Shown here: one piece after another, positions 42,342 to 50,699 of the stretch
How positions within the stretch are numbered: the stretch's first letter is position 1
How the letters are laid out: each line of letters opens with the position of its first letter
Source: Bacteroidales bacterium
Lineage (GTDB): Bacteria; Bacteroidota; Bacteroidia; Bacteroidales; FEN-979
DNA length: 50,699 bases
Assembly (NCBI GenBank): GCA_023231065.1
Contig: JALNWE010000018.1
Location: 1 to 50,699 of the forward strand
Reading direction: 5' to 3'
Translations under genes and position numbers: made by a program
Notes under the pieces: model-generated
What the model was told of the DNA's origin: nothing
Seen by the model: only the letters and a program-made list of their open reading frames with translations
Database searches by the model: none

Positions 42342-43526
42342 ATGAAAACAAATATTGTTACCGTTATCAGGATATCAGTCATCTTTATGACAATGACGCT
42401 CGTGTCCTGTTCGAATGGAAAGAAAAGCGCGGAAGGGCCCCAGGAGGTTTTATCAGAAAATGCCATTGAGCTTAATGAGGCACAGTTTTCTACAAGTGGT
42501 ATTAAGATGGGCCTGATTGGAGATCATTCCGTGAATGCTACATTGAAAGTGAATGGCCTTGTCAATGTAACGCCGCAGAATATTGCTTCGGTTAGCGCTC
42601 CCCTGGGAGGGTTTGTTAAAAGCACCAACCTCGTACAGGGAAGCGCCGTCAGCAAAGGACAGGCATTGGCCATGATAGAGAATTTCACCTATATTGAAAT
42701 TCAGCAGAACTATCTCGAGACCAAGGCCAGGTTCCAGTACGCTGAAACCGAATTTAAAAGGCATAGTGAGTTGCATAAGGAAAATGTTTATTCCGAAAAA
42801 AACGTACAGCAGACAGAAGTGGATTATAAAACGCTGAAAGCTGAGCTCAAGGGGCTGGAACAAAAATTAACTGCTTTAGGAATCGATCCGTTACAGCTCA
42901 CCGAAGACAGGATCACTGGCCAGTTACCATTATATGCACCGATCAGCGGTTATATCCGGATGGTAAATATTAATCTGGGGAAATATGTGAACCCCTCCGA
43001 TGTATTGTTTGAAATTGTCAATCCGCATGAGGTTATTCTTGAGCTTCCGGTGTTCGAAAAGGACATCCGGAAAGTCAGAAGTGGCCAACAGGTCAGCTTT
43101 ACAACTCCAAATGATCCAGGGAAAATCTATCACGCAAACATATACCAGGCCGGTCATACGCTGAACAATGATAAGTTATCCATGGTCTATGCGAAAATTG
43201 AACAGCCCGATGACCATCTTTTATCCGGAATGTATGTTAATGCTGAGATTAAAATTGATCAGCGTTCATCATTATCGGTTCCACAGGATGCGGTGGTCCA
43301 TTTCTACGAAAAATCCTATATTTTTATTTTTAAGGGTATCCGGATGGAAAATGGGAAAAAAATCCATGATTTTATGGCGATCGAAGTGATTACCGGGGAT
43401 ACCGGCGACGGGTATACAGGGATCAAGCTACCTGATGGTACGGATATAAGTAAAAGCCAGATAGTTATTCAGGGGGCTTATACTTTGTTATCGGCCTGGA
43501 AAAATGCCGGCGAAATGGCTTGCTGA
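42342..43526 (+). CDS. RND efflux periplasmic adaptor (CzcB/CusB-like, membrane fusion protein)
   Basis: A predicted lipoprotein of 394 residues; the lipobox is LVSC (Cys about residue 23). It has the adaptor order of a lipoyl/barrel-sandwich half-motif (APLGGFVKSTNLVQGSAVSKGQALAMIE), a helical hairpin (about 115-170, ETKARFQYAETEFKRH), the second half-motif (PLYAPISGYIRMVNINLGKYV) and a beta-barrel and membrane-proximal domain. It would link the CzcA-type pump to the outer-membrane channel. It starts 14 bases after the fusion pump, in the same operon. No His-rich N-terminal metal-binding stretch is seen. Confidence 0.93.
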   Translation: MKTNIVTVIRISVIFMTMTLVSCSNGKKSAEGPQEVLSENAIELNEAQFSTSGIKMGLIGDHSVNATLKVNGLVNVTPQNIASVSAPLGGFVKSTNLVQGSAVSKGQALAMIENFTYIEIQQNYLETKARFQYAETEFKRHSELHKENVYSEKNVQQTEVDYKTLKAELKGLEQKLTALGIDPLQLTEDRITGQLPLYAPISGYIRMVNINLGKYVNPSDVLFEIVNPHEVILELPVFEKDIRKVRSGQQVSFTTPNDPGKIYHANIYQAGHTLNNDKLSMVYAKIEQPDDHLLSGMYVNAEIKIDQRSSLSVPQDAVVHFYEKSYIFIFKGIRMENGKKIHDFMAIEVITGDTGDGYTGIKLPDGTDISKSQIVIQGAYTLLSAWKNAGEMAC

Positions 43527-43533
43527 AAAAAAA

Positions 43534-45783
43534 TTACCGGCGGCCTCCCCGCATACTGCCACCCCCTGACCGCATACCGCTACCGGCATTGCGATTGAAA
43601 TTTTGCTGCATCCCACGGGAACGATTGGTGTTTTGACGATCCAACTGATTCTGGTCATAATTATTTGCAGGACGCGTTGAAGCGCCTGATGCCGATGGCC
43701 CCTTTTGTTCCGACCTGGTACCGGTGACATTCCCGCCAGCAGGTTGCCAGTTTTTCCCATCATGCTGTTCCCAGTTGTTTCCGTTTTTCCTATATACATT
43801 TCCGTTCCGGTCAGTAAATACGTTATTCTGAACGTCATTAGCTTTGGAAGCGCGGTTCATATCACTGTTACCCCTCCGGTCTGAAGGTGATACACCGGAA
43901 TTTCCGCCATTTGTCCTGGACTTTGTCACAGGTTGGACCCCATTTCTGTGGTTGTTGTAAATATTGTTCTGATTAAAGTTATTCCGGTTCACCGTATTGA
44001 TGTTGACGGTGGTATTGTGTACGTAAACCGGACCGTGTCCGTAACAATGGTTATATGGAGGACAATAGGGTGGATGGTACATGGGCGGTCCCCACCAACC
44101 TCCATGATAAGCAGGGCCCCAAAAACTCATGTGAAAAAATCCCACACTGACTCCGAACCCTATACTCCATCCTATCCATGGATTATAACCCATACTGAAA
44201 CCCCAGGTTACCGGAAGGGGATAATAATAGGGCCCAACCCAACAAGGATAAGGGAAACCAGTACCATAAATAATGGTAGGGCCAGCCACGTAACAGCCGG
44301 TGTATCCGGGAAGGTAGCCCATATAGATAACATCGGGCCGGACATCATATATGTAGACATATTTTACATTATAAGCTGGGTCTTCAGGCGGGATTTTTTG
44401 TATATCCGCAGGGATCTCTGTGGCTACCGACCATGGGCCATCAGGGGTATTTCCGATGAACCAAACGGCATTTTCGCAAACATAATATGATTTGTTCGAC
44501 AGGATAACGGTAGAACCCGTATTCACCGCCCGGTATAATAAAGTCCCCTTGATCTGTTCGAATTTAGGATCGCCATCATACTTCACCGTGCAGGAAGCGG
44601 TCTTTCTGTCAACTGCTGCGGTTTGCGGGATCTGGGCATCCATTATGGCTTCTTTGGCCGCGTCGGTTCCTGCCACAGAGGCAAGGACGACATCTTTCTC
44701 GGATCCTTCAGGGATCTTTGCGAAATCAGCCGGTAATTTTGAAGAAGGAATAAAAGTCCACGGGCCGGACATCGATTTCGCCGAATACCATCGTCCCGAA
44801 ATCAGAATATAAGTAAGCTGGTTATCAATATTTTTAAAAATATTATTTTCACTGTTTGTCACATAGAGCAGATTGGTGCCTTGGATGGGCGCAAAATTAG
44901 GGTCACCGTCCGATTGAAGCAGCTCTGCAGGCTTTGTGCGGACGATTATTTGAGGTATTACCGGTTTTTTGGTTGCAGGCAGTGTGTCATGAGGTACCTG
45001 TTTTTCGAAATTTTCTTCTGCTTTTTTGATTTCCTTGGGCGGATTTTTAACCAAGGCCCAGGTTCCGGTAATTATGTTATTGGCCTTAAACCAGGAATTC
45101 TCCCCGTTGAGATAATATTGTTTATCGTTCATGTCTTTAAGAACAAGGAATGGGGTGTTTATAGCCCGTTGAATCTCAGGATTATCGGTTGCTTTAAAGG
45201 AAGGATCTCCGTCAAATAAAACCAGTACTGCCGGTTTATTGACAAAAATGATCTCCGGCGGATCGTTGTTGAAAATATTGGTCCCGTCGAGTTCCTTTGC
45301 GTTTTCCTTTAAGGTGGCAGTTAATTCGTCAATGGTTGAAGTGATTTCCCATTTTGGGATCTCTTTCTCAAGATAGTCCTTGAAGGAATCCAGTTTATCT
45401 TTCGGAATAGAATCCTGGTTTGGAAATCTGACATTCAGGACCAGGGCATTGATGAGGGATACTTCACCGCTGGTACGGTCAGCGCTGATCGTTGTCATCA
45501 CCCAGATAGCGCCGAACAGGGGATCTCCTCCGTTTGACGAAACTGAGATGGCCGACCTGGCATACAGTTTATTTCCAACCAGGGAATCGGGCTGGGGTTG
45601 ATAGATGACGATCCGGTTATTTCCAGTTTTAAGTTCTTTGGGCCAGTTGCTTTTTGGAGCCATGACAAGAGTGGGCTTTCCAGATGATTTGGTAGCTGTC
45701 TGGGAAAATGTGCTTTCCGAAAAAACAAGTCCGGTAAACAAGATTAATCCAAAGGATAACCATTTGAACATTTTTGGTTCCAT
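43534..45783 (-). CDS. Large modular exported protein with DGDP repeats and a low-complexity tail
   Basis: The 749-residue protein has a signal peptide near ATG 45783 (MEPKMFKWLSFGLIL); the frame extends to 45807 but starting here keeps the signal intact. At least three similar modules of about 100 residues carry DGDPxF followed by W and GxW positions (about residues 190, 290 and 402), with a weaker fourth near 85 (GGDPLFGAIW). Next comes a Tyr/Gly/Pro/Trp-rich region (about 480-600, GYLPGYTGCYVAGPTIIYG). The tail is Asn/Arg/Gln-rich. Similar proteins may be annotated as carbohydrate-binding, which I cannot verify. It is convergent with czcB, with a 7-base gap. Confidence 0.78.
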   Translation of the reverse strand: MEPKMFKWLSFGLILFTGLVFSESTFSQTATKSSGKPTLVMAPKSNWPKELKTGNNRIVIYQPQPDSLVGNKLYARSAISVSSNGGDPLFGAIWVMTTISADRTSGEVSLINALVLNVRFPNQDSIPKDKLDSFKDYLEKEIPKWEITSTIDELTATLKENAKELDGTNIFNNDPPEIIFVNKPAVLVLFDGDPSFKATDNPEIQRAINTPFLVLKDMNDKQYYLNGENSWFKANNIITGTWALVKNPPKEIKKAEENFEKQVPHDTLPATKKPVIPQIIVRTKPAELLQSDGDPNFAPIQGTNLLYVTNSENNIFKNIDNQLTYILISGRWYSAKSMSGPWTFIPSSKLPADFAKIPEGSEKDVVLASVAGTDAAKEAIMDAQIPQTAAVDRKTASCTVKYDGDPKFEQIKGTLLYRAVNTGSTVILSNKSYYVCENAVWFIGNTPDGPWSVATEIPADIQKIPPEDPAYNVKYVYIYDVRPDVIYMGYLPGYTGCYVAGPTIIYGTGFPYPCWVGPYYYPLPVTWGFSMGYNPWIGWSIGFGVSVGFFHMSFWGPAYHGGWWGPPMYHPPYCPPYNHCYGHGPVYVHNTTVNINTVNRNNFNQNNIYNNHRNGVQPVTKSRTNGGNSGVSPSDRRGNSDMNRASKANDVQNNVFTDRNGNVYRKNGNNWEQHDGKNWQPAGGNVTGTRSEQKGPSASGASTRPANNYDQNQLDRQNTNRSRGMQQNFNRNAGSGMRSGGGSMRGGRR

Positions 45784-45835
45784 GATTTTAATATTAAAGC
45801 TGGTCATGCTGAAAAACTCTATGTTTAACGCTATT

Positions 45836-47254
45836 TTATGAAATCGTATGAATTTTTACAAAGTTGGTACCGCCTTCCTGGTGTCCCGGGATGCCTCCAA
45901 GAATGATGATATTGTCTCCCGTAGATACTTGGTTTTTCTGGAGAAGGGTTTTTTCACACAACGAGGTCATCTCCTCAAAAGTGTCGGGATGTTCATCGAT
46001 CAGTACAGGGTTGATACCCCATAAAAGATTGAGGGCATGATAAACCTTAGGATGCGTGGTCAGCGCAAATATGGTAGAGCAGGGCCGGTTGGCAGCTACA
46101 CACTGGGCGCTCCAGCCACTGGTGGTCAGGACAACGATACATTGTGGGTGGATGATGTCATCCATCTGATCTACTGCCTGGCTCAGGGCCATCATTTTTG
46201 AAGGGACTGATGGGGGATAAGATTTGAATTTGATTTTTGATTCAACATCCATGGCAATCCGCGCCATCATTTCAACCGATTTTACGGGAAATTCACCCAT
46301 CGCCGTTTCCCCCGAAAGCATGATGGCATCGGTCCCATCAATGATGGCGTTGGCCACATCGCTTGCTTCAGCCCGTGTGGGACGCGGTTCATGGATCATA
46401 CTTTCCAGCATTTGAGTGGCTGTGATCACGGGTTTCCCTTTTCTGTTGCATAGTTCAATGATTTGTTTTTGCAACATAGGAACTTTTTCCGGATACATTT
46501 CCACCCCCAGGTCTCCACGGGCGACCATGATGCCATTCACCTCTTCCACGATTTCTTCAAGGTGGTCAATGGCTTGTGGTTTTTCAATTTTAGCGATCAC
46601 CGGTTTATGAAATCCCTGGTCGCTGATCAGTCTTTTCAGTACCCTGACATCTTCGGCAGAGCGGACAAAACTAAGTGAAACCCAATCAATTCCGTGAGCC
46701 AGTCCGAATTCAAGGTCAAGTATGTCTTTTTCAGTTAGCGATGGCAAACGGAGGTTCAGGTTGGGAAAATTCACTCCTTTACGGCTGGATAGGGAACCTC
46801 CTTCCATCACGCGGCATTGAACGGCGTTTCCAAGAATGGCCGTGACCTCAAGCTCAAAAAGTCCATCGGCTAAAAGAACCTGCATCCCCGGTTTGGCTTC
46901 TTCTGCCACATAAGGATAGTCGATTGGGATTGTGCCAGGTTGACCTACAAATTCCTTTTCAGGTAACAGCGTGATAATTTCTCCTTCCCTGATCTCTGTC
47001 TTTCCATCGGGAAGCTGGCCGACCCTGATTTTTGGGCCCTGGAGATCCTGAAGGATGGTAACCGGCTTGTTGAGCTTTTCAGAAATGTCGCGGAGATTTT
47101 GTATCACCTGAGCATGGTCTTCATATTTCCCATGTGAAAAATTAAGCCTGGCAACATCCATCCCGGCCATGATCAGCTTGTGGATCATTTCGGGGGTACA
47201 ACTGGCCGGCCCAATGGTAGCTATAATCTTGGTGCGGCGGATAAAATTTTGCAT
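45836..47254 (-). CDS. pyk: Pyruvate kinase
   Basis: Glycolytic enzyme that transfers phosphate from phosphoenolpyruvate to ADP. The 472-residue protein has the standard barrel and B-domain. RTKIIATIGPASC is at the N-terminus, then LNFSHGKYEDH (the substrate and K+ site), KGVNFPN, SLSFVRSAEDV, the active-site segment IAKIEKPQAI with its Lys, MVARGDLGVE and TATQMLESMI. The C-terminal domain ends with NFVKIHTIS. It is downstream of the beta-CASP nuclease gene on the minus strand with a 34-base gap. Confidence 0.96.
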   Translation of the reverse strand: MQNFIRRTKIIATIGPASCTPEMIHKLIMAGMDVARLNFSHGKYEDHAQVIQNLRDISEKLNKPVTILQDLQGPKIRVGQLPDGKTEIREGEIITLLPEKEFVGQPGTIPIDYPYVAEEAKPGMQVLLADGLFELEVTAILGNAVQCRVMEGGSLSSRKGVNFPNLNLRLPSLTEKDILDLEFGLAHGIDWVSLSFVRSAEDVRVLKRLISDQGFHKPVIAKIEKPQAIDHLEEIVEEVNGIMVARGDLGVEMYPEKVPMLQKQIIELCNRKGKPVITATQMLESMIHEPRPTRAEASDVANAIIDGTDAIMLSGETAMGEFPVKSVEMMARIAMDVESKIKFKSYPPSVPSKMMALSQAVDQMDDIIHPQCIVVLTTSGWSAQCVAANRPCSTIFALTTHPKVYHALNLLWGINPVLIDEHPDTFEEMTSLCEKTLLQKNQVSTGDNIIILGGIPGHQEGGTNFVKIHTIS

Positions 47255-47288
47255 AGAGTTAAATTGATTGAGTTAGAAATGTTGTTGT

Positions 47289-48680
47289 TCATAGCTCAGT
47301 ACTTTCGCCATATTGTGGTAACCAGGGCTTGATCCCATAATCATATTCAATTATTTTAGCCAATGGGATCCGGGCGCGGTCTTCACCATGAGTCAATATG
47401 ACCCTTGGCCGGCATGGAGCTAAATGGTTGAACCAACGTAGCAGGTCCGATTGCCCGGCATGGGCGCTGAAACCTCCCAGCTTGTGGATCTGTGCCCTTA
47501 CAATGATCCGCTCTCCGAATATCCTGACCCACTTTGCACCGTCAACCAGTTGTCTTCCTAATGTGCCTTCCGCCTGATAACCAATGATCAGCACTGAGGT
47601 GGTTGGATTCCAGAGATTATGCCGTAAGTGATGCCGGATCCGCCCCGCATTACACATTCCCGAACCTGCAATGATCATGCAGCAACCCTTCAGATCATTC
47701 AATTTTCGGGACTCTTCCGGGCTGGGCGTGGGATGGATGAAATTTTCATACTTCAGCAATTCCCCTGTTTTTGAAAATTCTTTCATCTCCTCATCAAACA
47801 ACTCGGGATGGCGCATATAAATTTTTGTCGCTTCAATGGCCATCGGACTGTCAATATATACCGGGAAAAGAGGAATTTCACCCCTGAGAAAGGCATGCCC
47901 GAGATAATATAGCATGTCCTGGGTCCTTCCAATGGCAAACGATGGGACCAGGATTTTTCCTTGTGATTTGACACTTTCCTTAATTATATTACTGGTCTCG
48001 TCCAGGGTCTCCTGAAGTGGTTTATGATCGCGGTCACCATAAGTTGACTCCATGATCACCACATCGGCCTCGCTGAAAGATTCGGGATCCCTTACAATGG
48101 GCATTCCATAAGGGCCAATATCTCCGGAAAATAAAACCGAACGCGATCGTTCCGCCTCAACAACGCGAACCAACAAACTTCCTGATCCCAGGATATGCCC
48201 TGCTTCATCAACGTTGACGGTGATGCCGGGGGCAACCATGAAATCCTGGTGGTAGGGCAGTGGTTGCATCAACTGGATTGCCCTTTCCATGTCTTCCTGC
48301 TGGTACGGAGGTTCCACCGGGATTTTCCCGTTTCGCAACAGCATCCGGTTCATTTTTTCAAAATCGGATGTTTGAATTTTAAAAGCATCGCGTAAAACAA
48401 GACTGGCAATTTCAATCGTTGCCGGTGTGGCATATATTGGACCTGAATAACCTGCTTTGATTACGACCGGTAAACGTCCGCAATGATCAAGATGGGCATG
48501 CGTCAATAAGATGGCATCAAGGTTCCGGTAATTCACCGGAGGAGCTTTTCTGTTTTTTAATTCGATACTTTTATTGCCCTGGAAAATGCCACAATCAACC
48601 AGGACCGATGCAGTTTGAGATTCGATGTAGTAGGCTGTGCCGGTTACATCTCCGGCAGCGCCAAATAAAGTCAGTTTCAC
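47289..48680 (-). CDS. Metallo-beta-lactamase / beta-CASP nuclease-like protein with RMMBL domain
   Basis: A 463-residue hydrolase resembling bacterial YSH1/CPSF73-like exonucleases. The MBL core has THAHLDHCGRLPV at about residues 60-72 (the metal-binding HxHxDH), later MESTYGDRDH, and the beta-CASP domain with PSFAIGRTQDMLYYL. The RMMBL part has GSGMCNAGRIRHHL and LGGFSAHAGQSDLLRWF. It probably processes or degrades RNA in the cytoplasm. The start is GTG at 48680, whose GTGA overlaps the stop of the receiver-kinase gene, so translation is coupled. Confidence 0.9.
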   Translation of the reverse strand: MKLTLFGAAGDVTGTAYYIESQTASVLVDCGIFQGNKSIELKNRKAPPVNYRNLDAILLTHAHLDHCGRLPVVIKAGYSGPIYATPATIEIASLVLRDAFKIQTSDFEKMNRMLLRNGKIPVEPPYQQEDMERAIQLMQPLPYHQDFMVAPGITVNVDEAGHILGSGSLLVRVVEAERSRSVLFSGDIGPYGMPIVRDPESFSEADVVIMESTYGDRDHKPLQETLDETSNIIKESVKSQGKILVPSFAIGRTQDMLYYLGHAFLRGEIPLFPVYIDSPMAIEATKIYMRHPELFDEEMKEFSKTGELLKYENFIHPTPSPEESRKLNDLKGCCMIIAGSGMCNAGRIRHHLRHNLWNPTTSVLIIGYQAEGTLGRQLVDGAKWVRIFGERIIVRAQIHKLGGFSAHAGQSDLLRWFNHLAPCRPRVILTHGEDRARIPLAKIIEYDYGIKPWLPQYGESTEL

Positions 48681-49843
48681 AGTATGAAGTTTAATTTAAC
48701 GGTAGCGCCTTTCCCCGGATTATTGGCCGCTTGAATGGTCCCTTGATGTGCATCCATGGTCATTTTGGCCAAGGCAAGCGCCAATCCTGCATTTTGATCC
48801 ACATGTTGTCCGCCGGGTGCAAAAAATTTATAGAGATTGTTAATTGCCATTTCCGAAAACCCTGATCCTTCATCAATGACTTCATATTCAATGCCAGAAT
48901 CGTGAATGGTGTAACGTAAAATGATCAAACTGCCCACTTCCGAAAATTCAATGGCATTCTCTAATAAACTGTCAAAACAATGTTGTAATAATTTTCGGTT
49001 CCCGTTTATCATGATTCCGAATTTATCCGAAATGATTTTAACAATATGTTTCTTATTCTCAATCAGTTCCATGTTATTCTTAATGGAAGTGTCAATCAAT
49101 TCCCGTATTGGGACCGGTTCCTTCTGGAGGGGCCTGTCATTGGTCAGGAGCTCAGTGATCTGCAAAACGACCATCAGGAATTTTTCAAGACGCGATGAAG
49201 CCCGGTCTAAAAATGTGAGCATTTCCCGGATATCTTCCGGGAAATGCTCGTTTTTCAGGATTTGAATATAGCCATTCAGGGCATTGAGTGGAGTGCGGAT
49301 TTCATGATTGATAAGCCGGAGAAAATCCGTTTTGGCAGTATCCAGGGTTTGAAGCTCGCGATTGGCTTTTTCAAGTGTTATGTTTGCCTCGTTCAGTTCC
49401 CGCGTCCGCTCGCGGACTTTTTCTTCAAGCCACCGGTTGATCTCTTTCTGCCGGTCCCTTAATTGTTTTAATTCAATATGGGTATTTACGCGGGTCATCA
49501 ACTCCTCTCCATTGAAAGGTTTCGTCACATAATCGATTCCCCCGGAAGCAAATCCTCTTTTCAGGCTTTCCAGGTCGTTCTTGGCAGTAAGGAAGATGAC
49601 CGGCGCCTCCTTGTTCAAGTCTGCTTGTTTAATCTTCGTACAAGCTTCATAACCATCCATCTCAGGCATCATAACATCCATGAGAATAAGGTCATATTCT
49701 TGTTCCGAAGCGAATTTTATTGCGTCCATGCCACGAAAAGCATAATCGACCATGTACTGGTTGGAAGCCAGCAGCGCTGCCAAAACCCGCAGGTTTTTAG
49801 GGTTATCGTCAACAGCAAGTATCTTGGGCAACTCGTCGCTCAT
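48677..49843 (-). CDS. Receiver domain fused to a histidine kinase (soluble hybrid)
   Basis: A 388-residue cytoplasmic signalling protein with no membrane segments. The N-terminal receiver (1-120) has acidic residues (AVDDN), phospho-acceptor Asp56 in LMDVMMPEMDGYE and the Lys in YVTKPFNGEEL. A coiled-coil linker (about 125-170) precedes the kinase: H180 in LINHEIRTPLNALNG, N-box LLENAIEFSEVG, and the Gly-rich DEGSGFSE. The receiver is in front of the kinase, the opposite of most hybrid kinases, so an upstream kinase may control it. A near-consensus TATCTTTA at 49862-49869 on the minus strand may be its promoter. It is coupled to the RNase-like gene. Confidence 0.92.
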   Translation of the reverse strand: MSDELPKILAVDDNPKNLRVLAALLASNQYMVDYAFRGMDAIKFASEQEYDLILMDVMMPEMDGYEACTKIKQADLNKEAPVIFLTAKNDLESLKRGFASGGIDYVTKPFNGEELMTRVNTHIELKQLRDRQKEINRWLEEKVRERTRELNEANITLEKANRELQTLDTAKTDFLRLINHEIRTPLNALNGYIQILKNEHFPEDIREMLTFLDRASSRLEKFLMVVLQITELLTNDRPLQKEPVPIRELIDTSIKNNMELIENKKHIVKIISDKFGIMINGNRKLLQHCFDSLLENAIEFSEVGSLIILRYTIHDSGIEYEVIDEGSGFSEMAINNLYKFFAPGGQHVDQNAGLALALAKMTMDAHQGTIQAANNPGKGATVKLNFIL

Positions 49844-50043
49844 TCATAAAAATTTTACAGGTAAAGATAAGATACATTTTTATACCTTTTTCTTACAGGA
49901 ACAAATTAAAAGTTGCCACTTACTTATTATTGGTTGATCCTCGTCGCTCTCCATTGTAATTTTATACTGTTTCTACGAAAATACTCAAATTAGCCTGTCA
50001 CATATCTCGGTTGTAACTAAACATTGAAAACGCTGAAAATATC

Positions 50044-50565
50044 ATGAAAATAAAGCCTTTTGATTACGCATCGATCGTTCTCGTTCACAAAGAATCTGAT
50101 TTTGATTCCCTGAAGGAATTGTTCCTTGAATTTGCCATTAGCATCGATTTTGATTTGTCGTATCAGGGATTTTTACAGGAGTTGGGAGGTCTGGCGGAAC
50201 AATATAATACTCCGTCAGGAGCTGCTTTTTTATTGAATTTGCATGGGATTTCGGTTGGGTGTATTGGGATCAGGAAAATCAACCCCATGGTCGCTGAAAT
50301 TAAACGGTTTTATATACGTTCAGGATCAGTAGGGCCCAAATACAAGAAAATGCTGATGGAGGTTGCTATCGATTGGGCGAGACAATTGGGGATTAAAAAG
50401 ATCCGCTTAAACACACAGCAATCTATGGCGTCAGCTTCAAAAGTTTGTCTTGAAACCGGCTTCCTTGAAATTTCACCAAAATTAGCCGCAATGTCTAACC
50501 CCGCAAGGATGTTCGAATTACCCATTGTTGGAATAGAAGAATATTTTTCCACGAAAGCATCCTGA
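50044..50565 (+). CDS. GNAT family N-acetyltransferase
   Basis: A 173-residue GNAT-fold protein. The core strand-loop-helix is IRSGSVGPKYKKMLMEVAIDWA, and a C-terminal NTQQSMASASKVCLETGFLEI motif precedes the last strands. The pyrophosphate-binding loop is SVGPKYKK rather than the usual RGxG(I/V)G, so cofactor binding may be altered. The N-terminal 90 residues are a poorly recognised substrate-binding part. The gene stands alone on the plus strand, 200 bases from the divergent receiver-kinase gene; that spacer has no feature I can identify. The acceptor is unknown. Confidence 0.75.
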   Translation: MKIKPFDYASIVLVHKESDFDSLKELFLEFAISIDFDLSYQGFLQELGGLAEQYNTPSGAAFLLNLHGISVGCIGIRKINPMVAEIKRFYIRSGSVGPKYKKMLMEVAIDWARQLGIKKIRLNTQQSMASASKVCLETGFLEISPKLAAMSNPARMFELPIVGIEEYFSTKAS

Positions 50566-50577
50566 TCCCCGGAACCA

Positions 50578-50699
50578 TTATTCATGATGACAGCAAGCTT
50601 TTTTGTCGTTTGTCAATTCATCAGCCAGAAACATTTCTACGGCTTTTCTGGTTTCAGGTTGGCTCGTAATATAGATTTTTATACCGGCATTCGTGAGAT
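50578..50699 (-). CDS. C-terminal fragment of a NifX/NifB-like (dinitrogenase cofactor-type) protein, partial
   Basis: The minus strand is open from the window edge for 40 codons to a TAA at 50578-50580. It reads LTNAGIKIYITSQPETRKAV then EMFLADELTNDKK and ends ACCHHE. The pattern of an AGIKIY strand followed by a helix rich in charged residues fits the end of the NifX/NifB family (metal-cofactor carriers). The Cys-Cys-His-His tail could bind metal. The stop lies 13 bases past the GNAT stop, convergent. The gene's 5' part lies outside the window, so the family call is tentative. Confidence 0.45.
   Translation of the reverse strand, partial: LTNAGIKIYITSQPETRKAVEMFLADELTNDKKACCHHE

Noticed and set aside
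43933..44490. Plus-strand open frame of 185 codons opposite the modular exported protein
   Set aside because: It runs antisense through the Tyr/Gly/Pro-rich coding region of the minus-strand gene, which has a signal peptide, repeats and codon use that fit. The antisense product has no recognisable motifs.
49844..50043. Small gene or RNA in the spacer between the receiver kinase and the GNAT
   Set aside because: No open frame with a sensible start, no tRNA-like cloverleaf and no strong stem-loop was found; only a near-consensus promoter element (49862-49869).
1..50699. Defence island, prophage, transposon, CRISPR array or tRNA
   Set aside because: No transposase, integrase, phage, Cas, restriction or toxin-antitoxin signature appears in any convincing frame, no regularly spaced repeats longer than the 41-bp triplet are present, and no tRNA fold was recognised by eye.

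Overview
The window looks like an ordinary, densely packed chromosomal segment of a member of the phylum Bacteroidota, probably an environmental Bacteroidales or Marinilabiliales-type organism. Supporting signs are ten copies of the phylum's -7 promoter element TAnnTTTG upstream of genes and pointing into them, a transketolase split into two subunits, a fused GH3/beta-lactamase protein, a LytS/LytTR two-component pair, DUF4136, DUF2279 and DUF6660-type proteins, and a CzcA pump fused to a TolC-like domain. I found no rRNA, tRNA, CRISPR array, insertion sequence, prophage or recognisable defence island. No gap between genes exceeds about 300 bases.

Region by region: (1) 1-4.7 kb, minus strand: rhomboid protease (its 3' end lies in a 41-bp tandem repeat), a membrane protein and a secreted GH3-beta-lactamase fusion. 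(2) 4.9-8.4 kb, plus strand: the two transketolase halves, separated by a secreted von Willebrand A protein. (3) 8.4-14.3 kb, minus strand: an ion-homeostasis cluster read as antiporter, DedA, Kup, Kup. (4) 14.4-19.8 kb, plus strand: pnuC and nicotinamide riboside kinase for NAD salvage, then a three-gene glycan set (GT4, formyltransferase-like/beta-propeller fusion, flippase). (5) 19.7-28.5 kb: methylmalonyl-CoA decarboxylase, ParE, an HD-only alarmone-hydrolase-like protein, the NADHX repair enzyme NnrDE, small membrane proteins, MltG, a GNAT and DapF. (6) 28.5-36.1 kb, plus strand: an outer-membrane barrel, a LiaF-like/LytS/LytTR cell-envelope stress set, then outer-membrane proteins around a lipoprotein GDPD. 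(7) 36.2-43.5 kb, plus strand: DUF4136 lipoprotein, barrel, Cys/His-rich small protein, CzcA-CzcC fusion and CzcB, probably a divalent-metal efflux operon. (8) 43.5-49.8 kb, minus strand: a large modular secreted protein, pyruvate kinase, a beta-CASP nuclease and a receiver-histidine kinase. (9) The right edge holds a GNAT and the C-terminus of a NifX-like protein.

The genes are mostly housekeeping and cell-envelope functions, with many ATGA/GTGA or longer overlaps implying translational coupling (pnuC-kinase, glycan set, HD-nnrDE, GDPD, kinase-nuclease). The most unusual observations are: the CzcA-CzcC fusion with a signal-peptide-like segment and an in-frame ATG at the junction; a 7-bp-period repeat family in front of both transketolase halves; a second 7-bp repeat family (GGGAGAT) that occurs in an intergenic region and also inside the nnrDE coding sequence; the tandem repeat that duplicates the end of the rhomboid gene; and a formyltransferase-like/GINT1-like propeller fusion in the glycan cluster. 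I did not find a clear new defence or mobile system.
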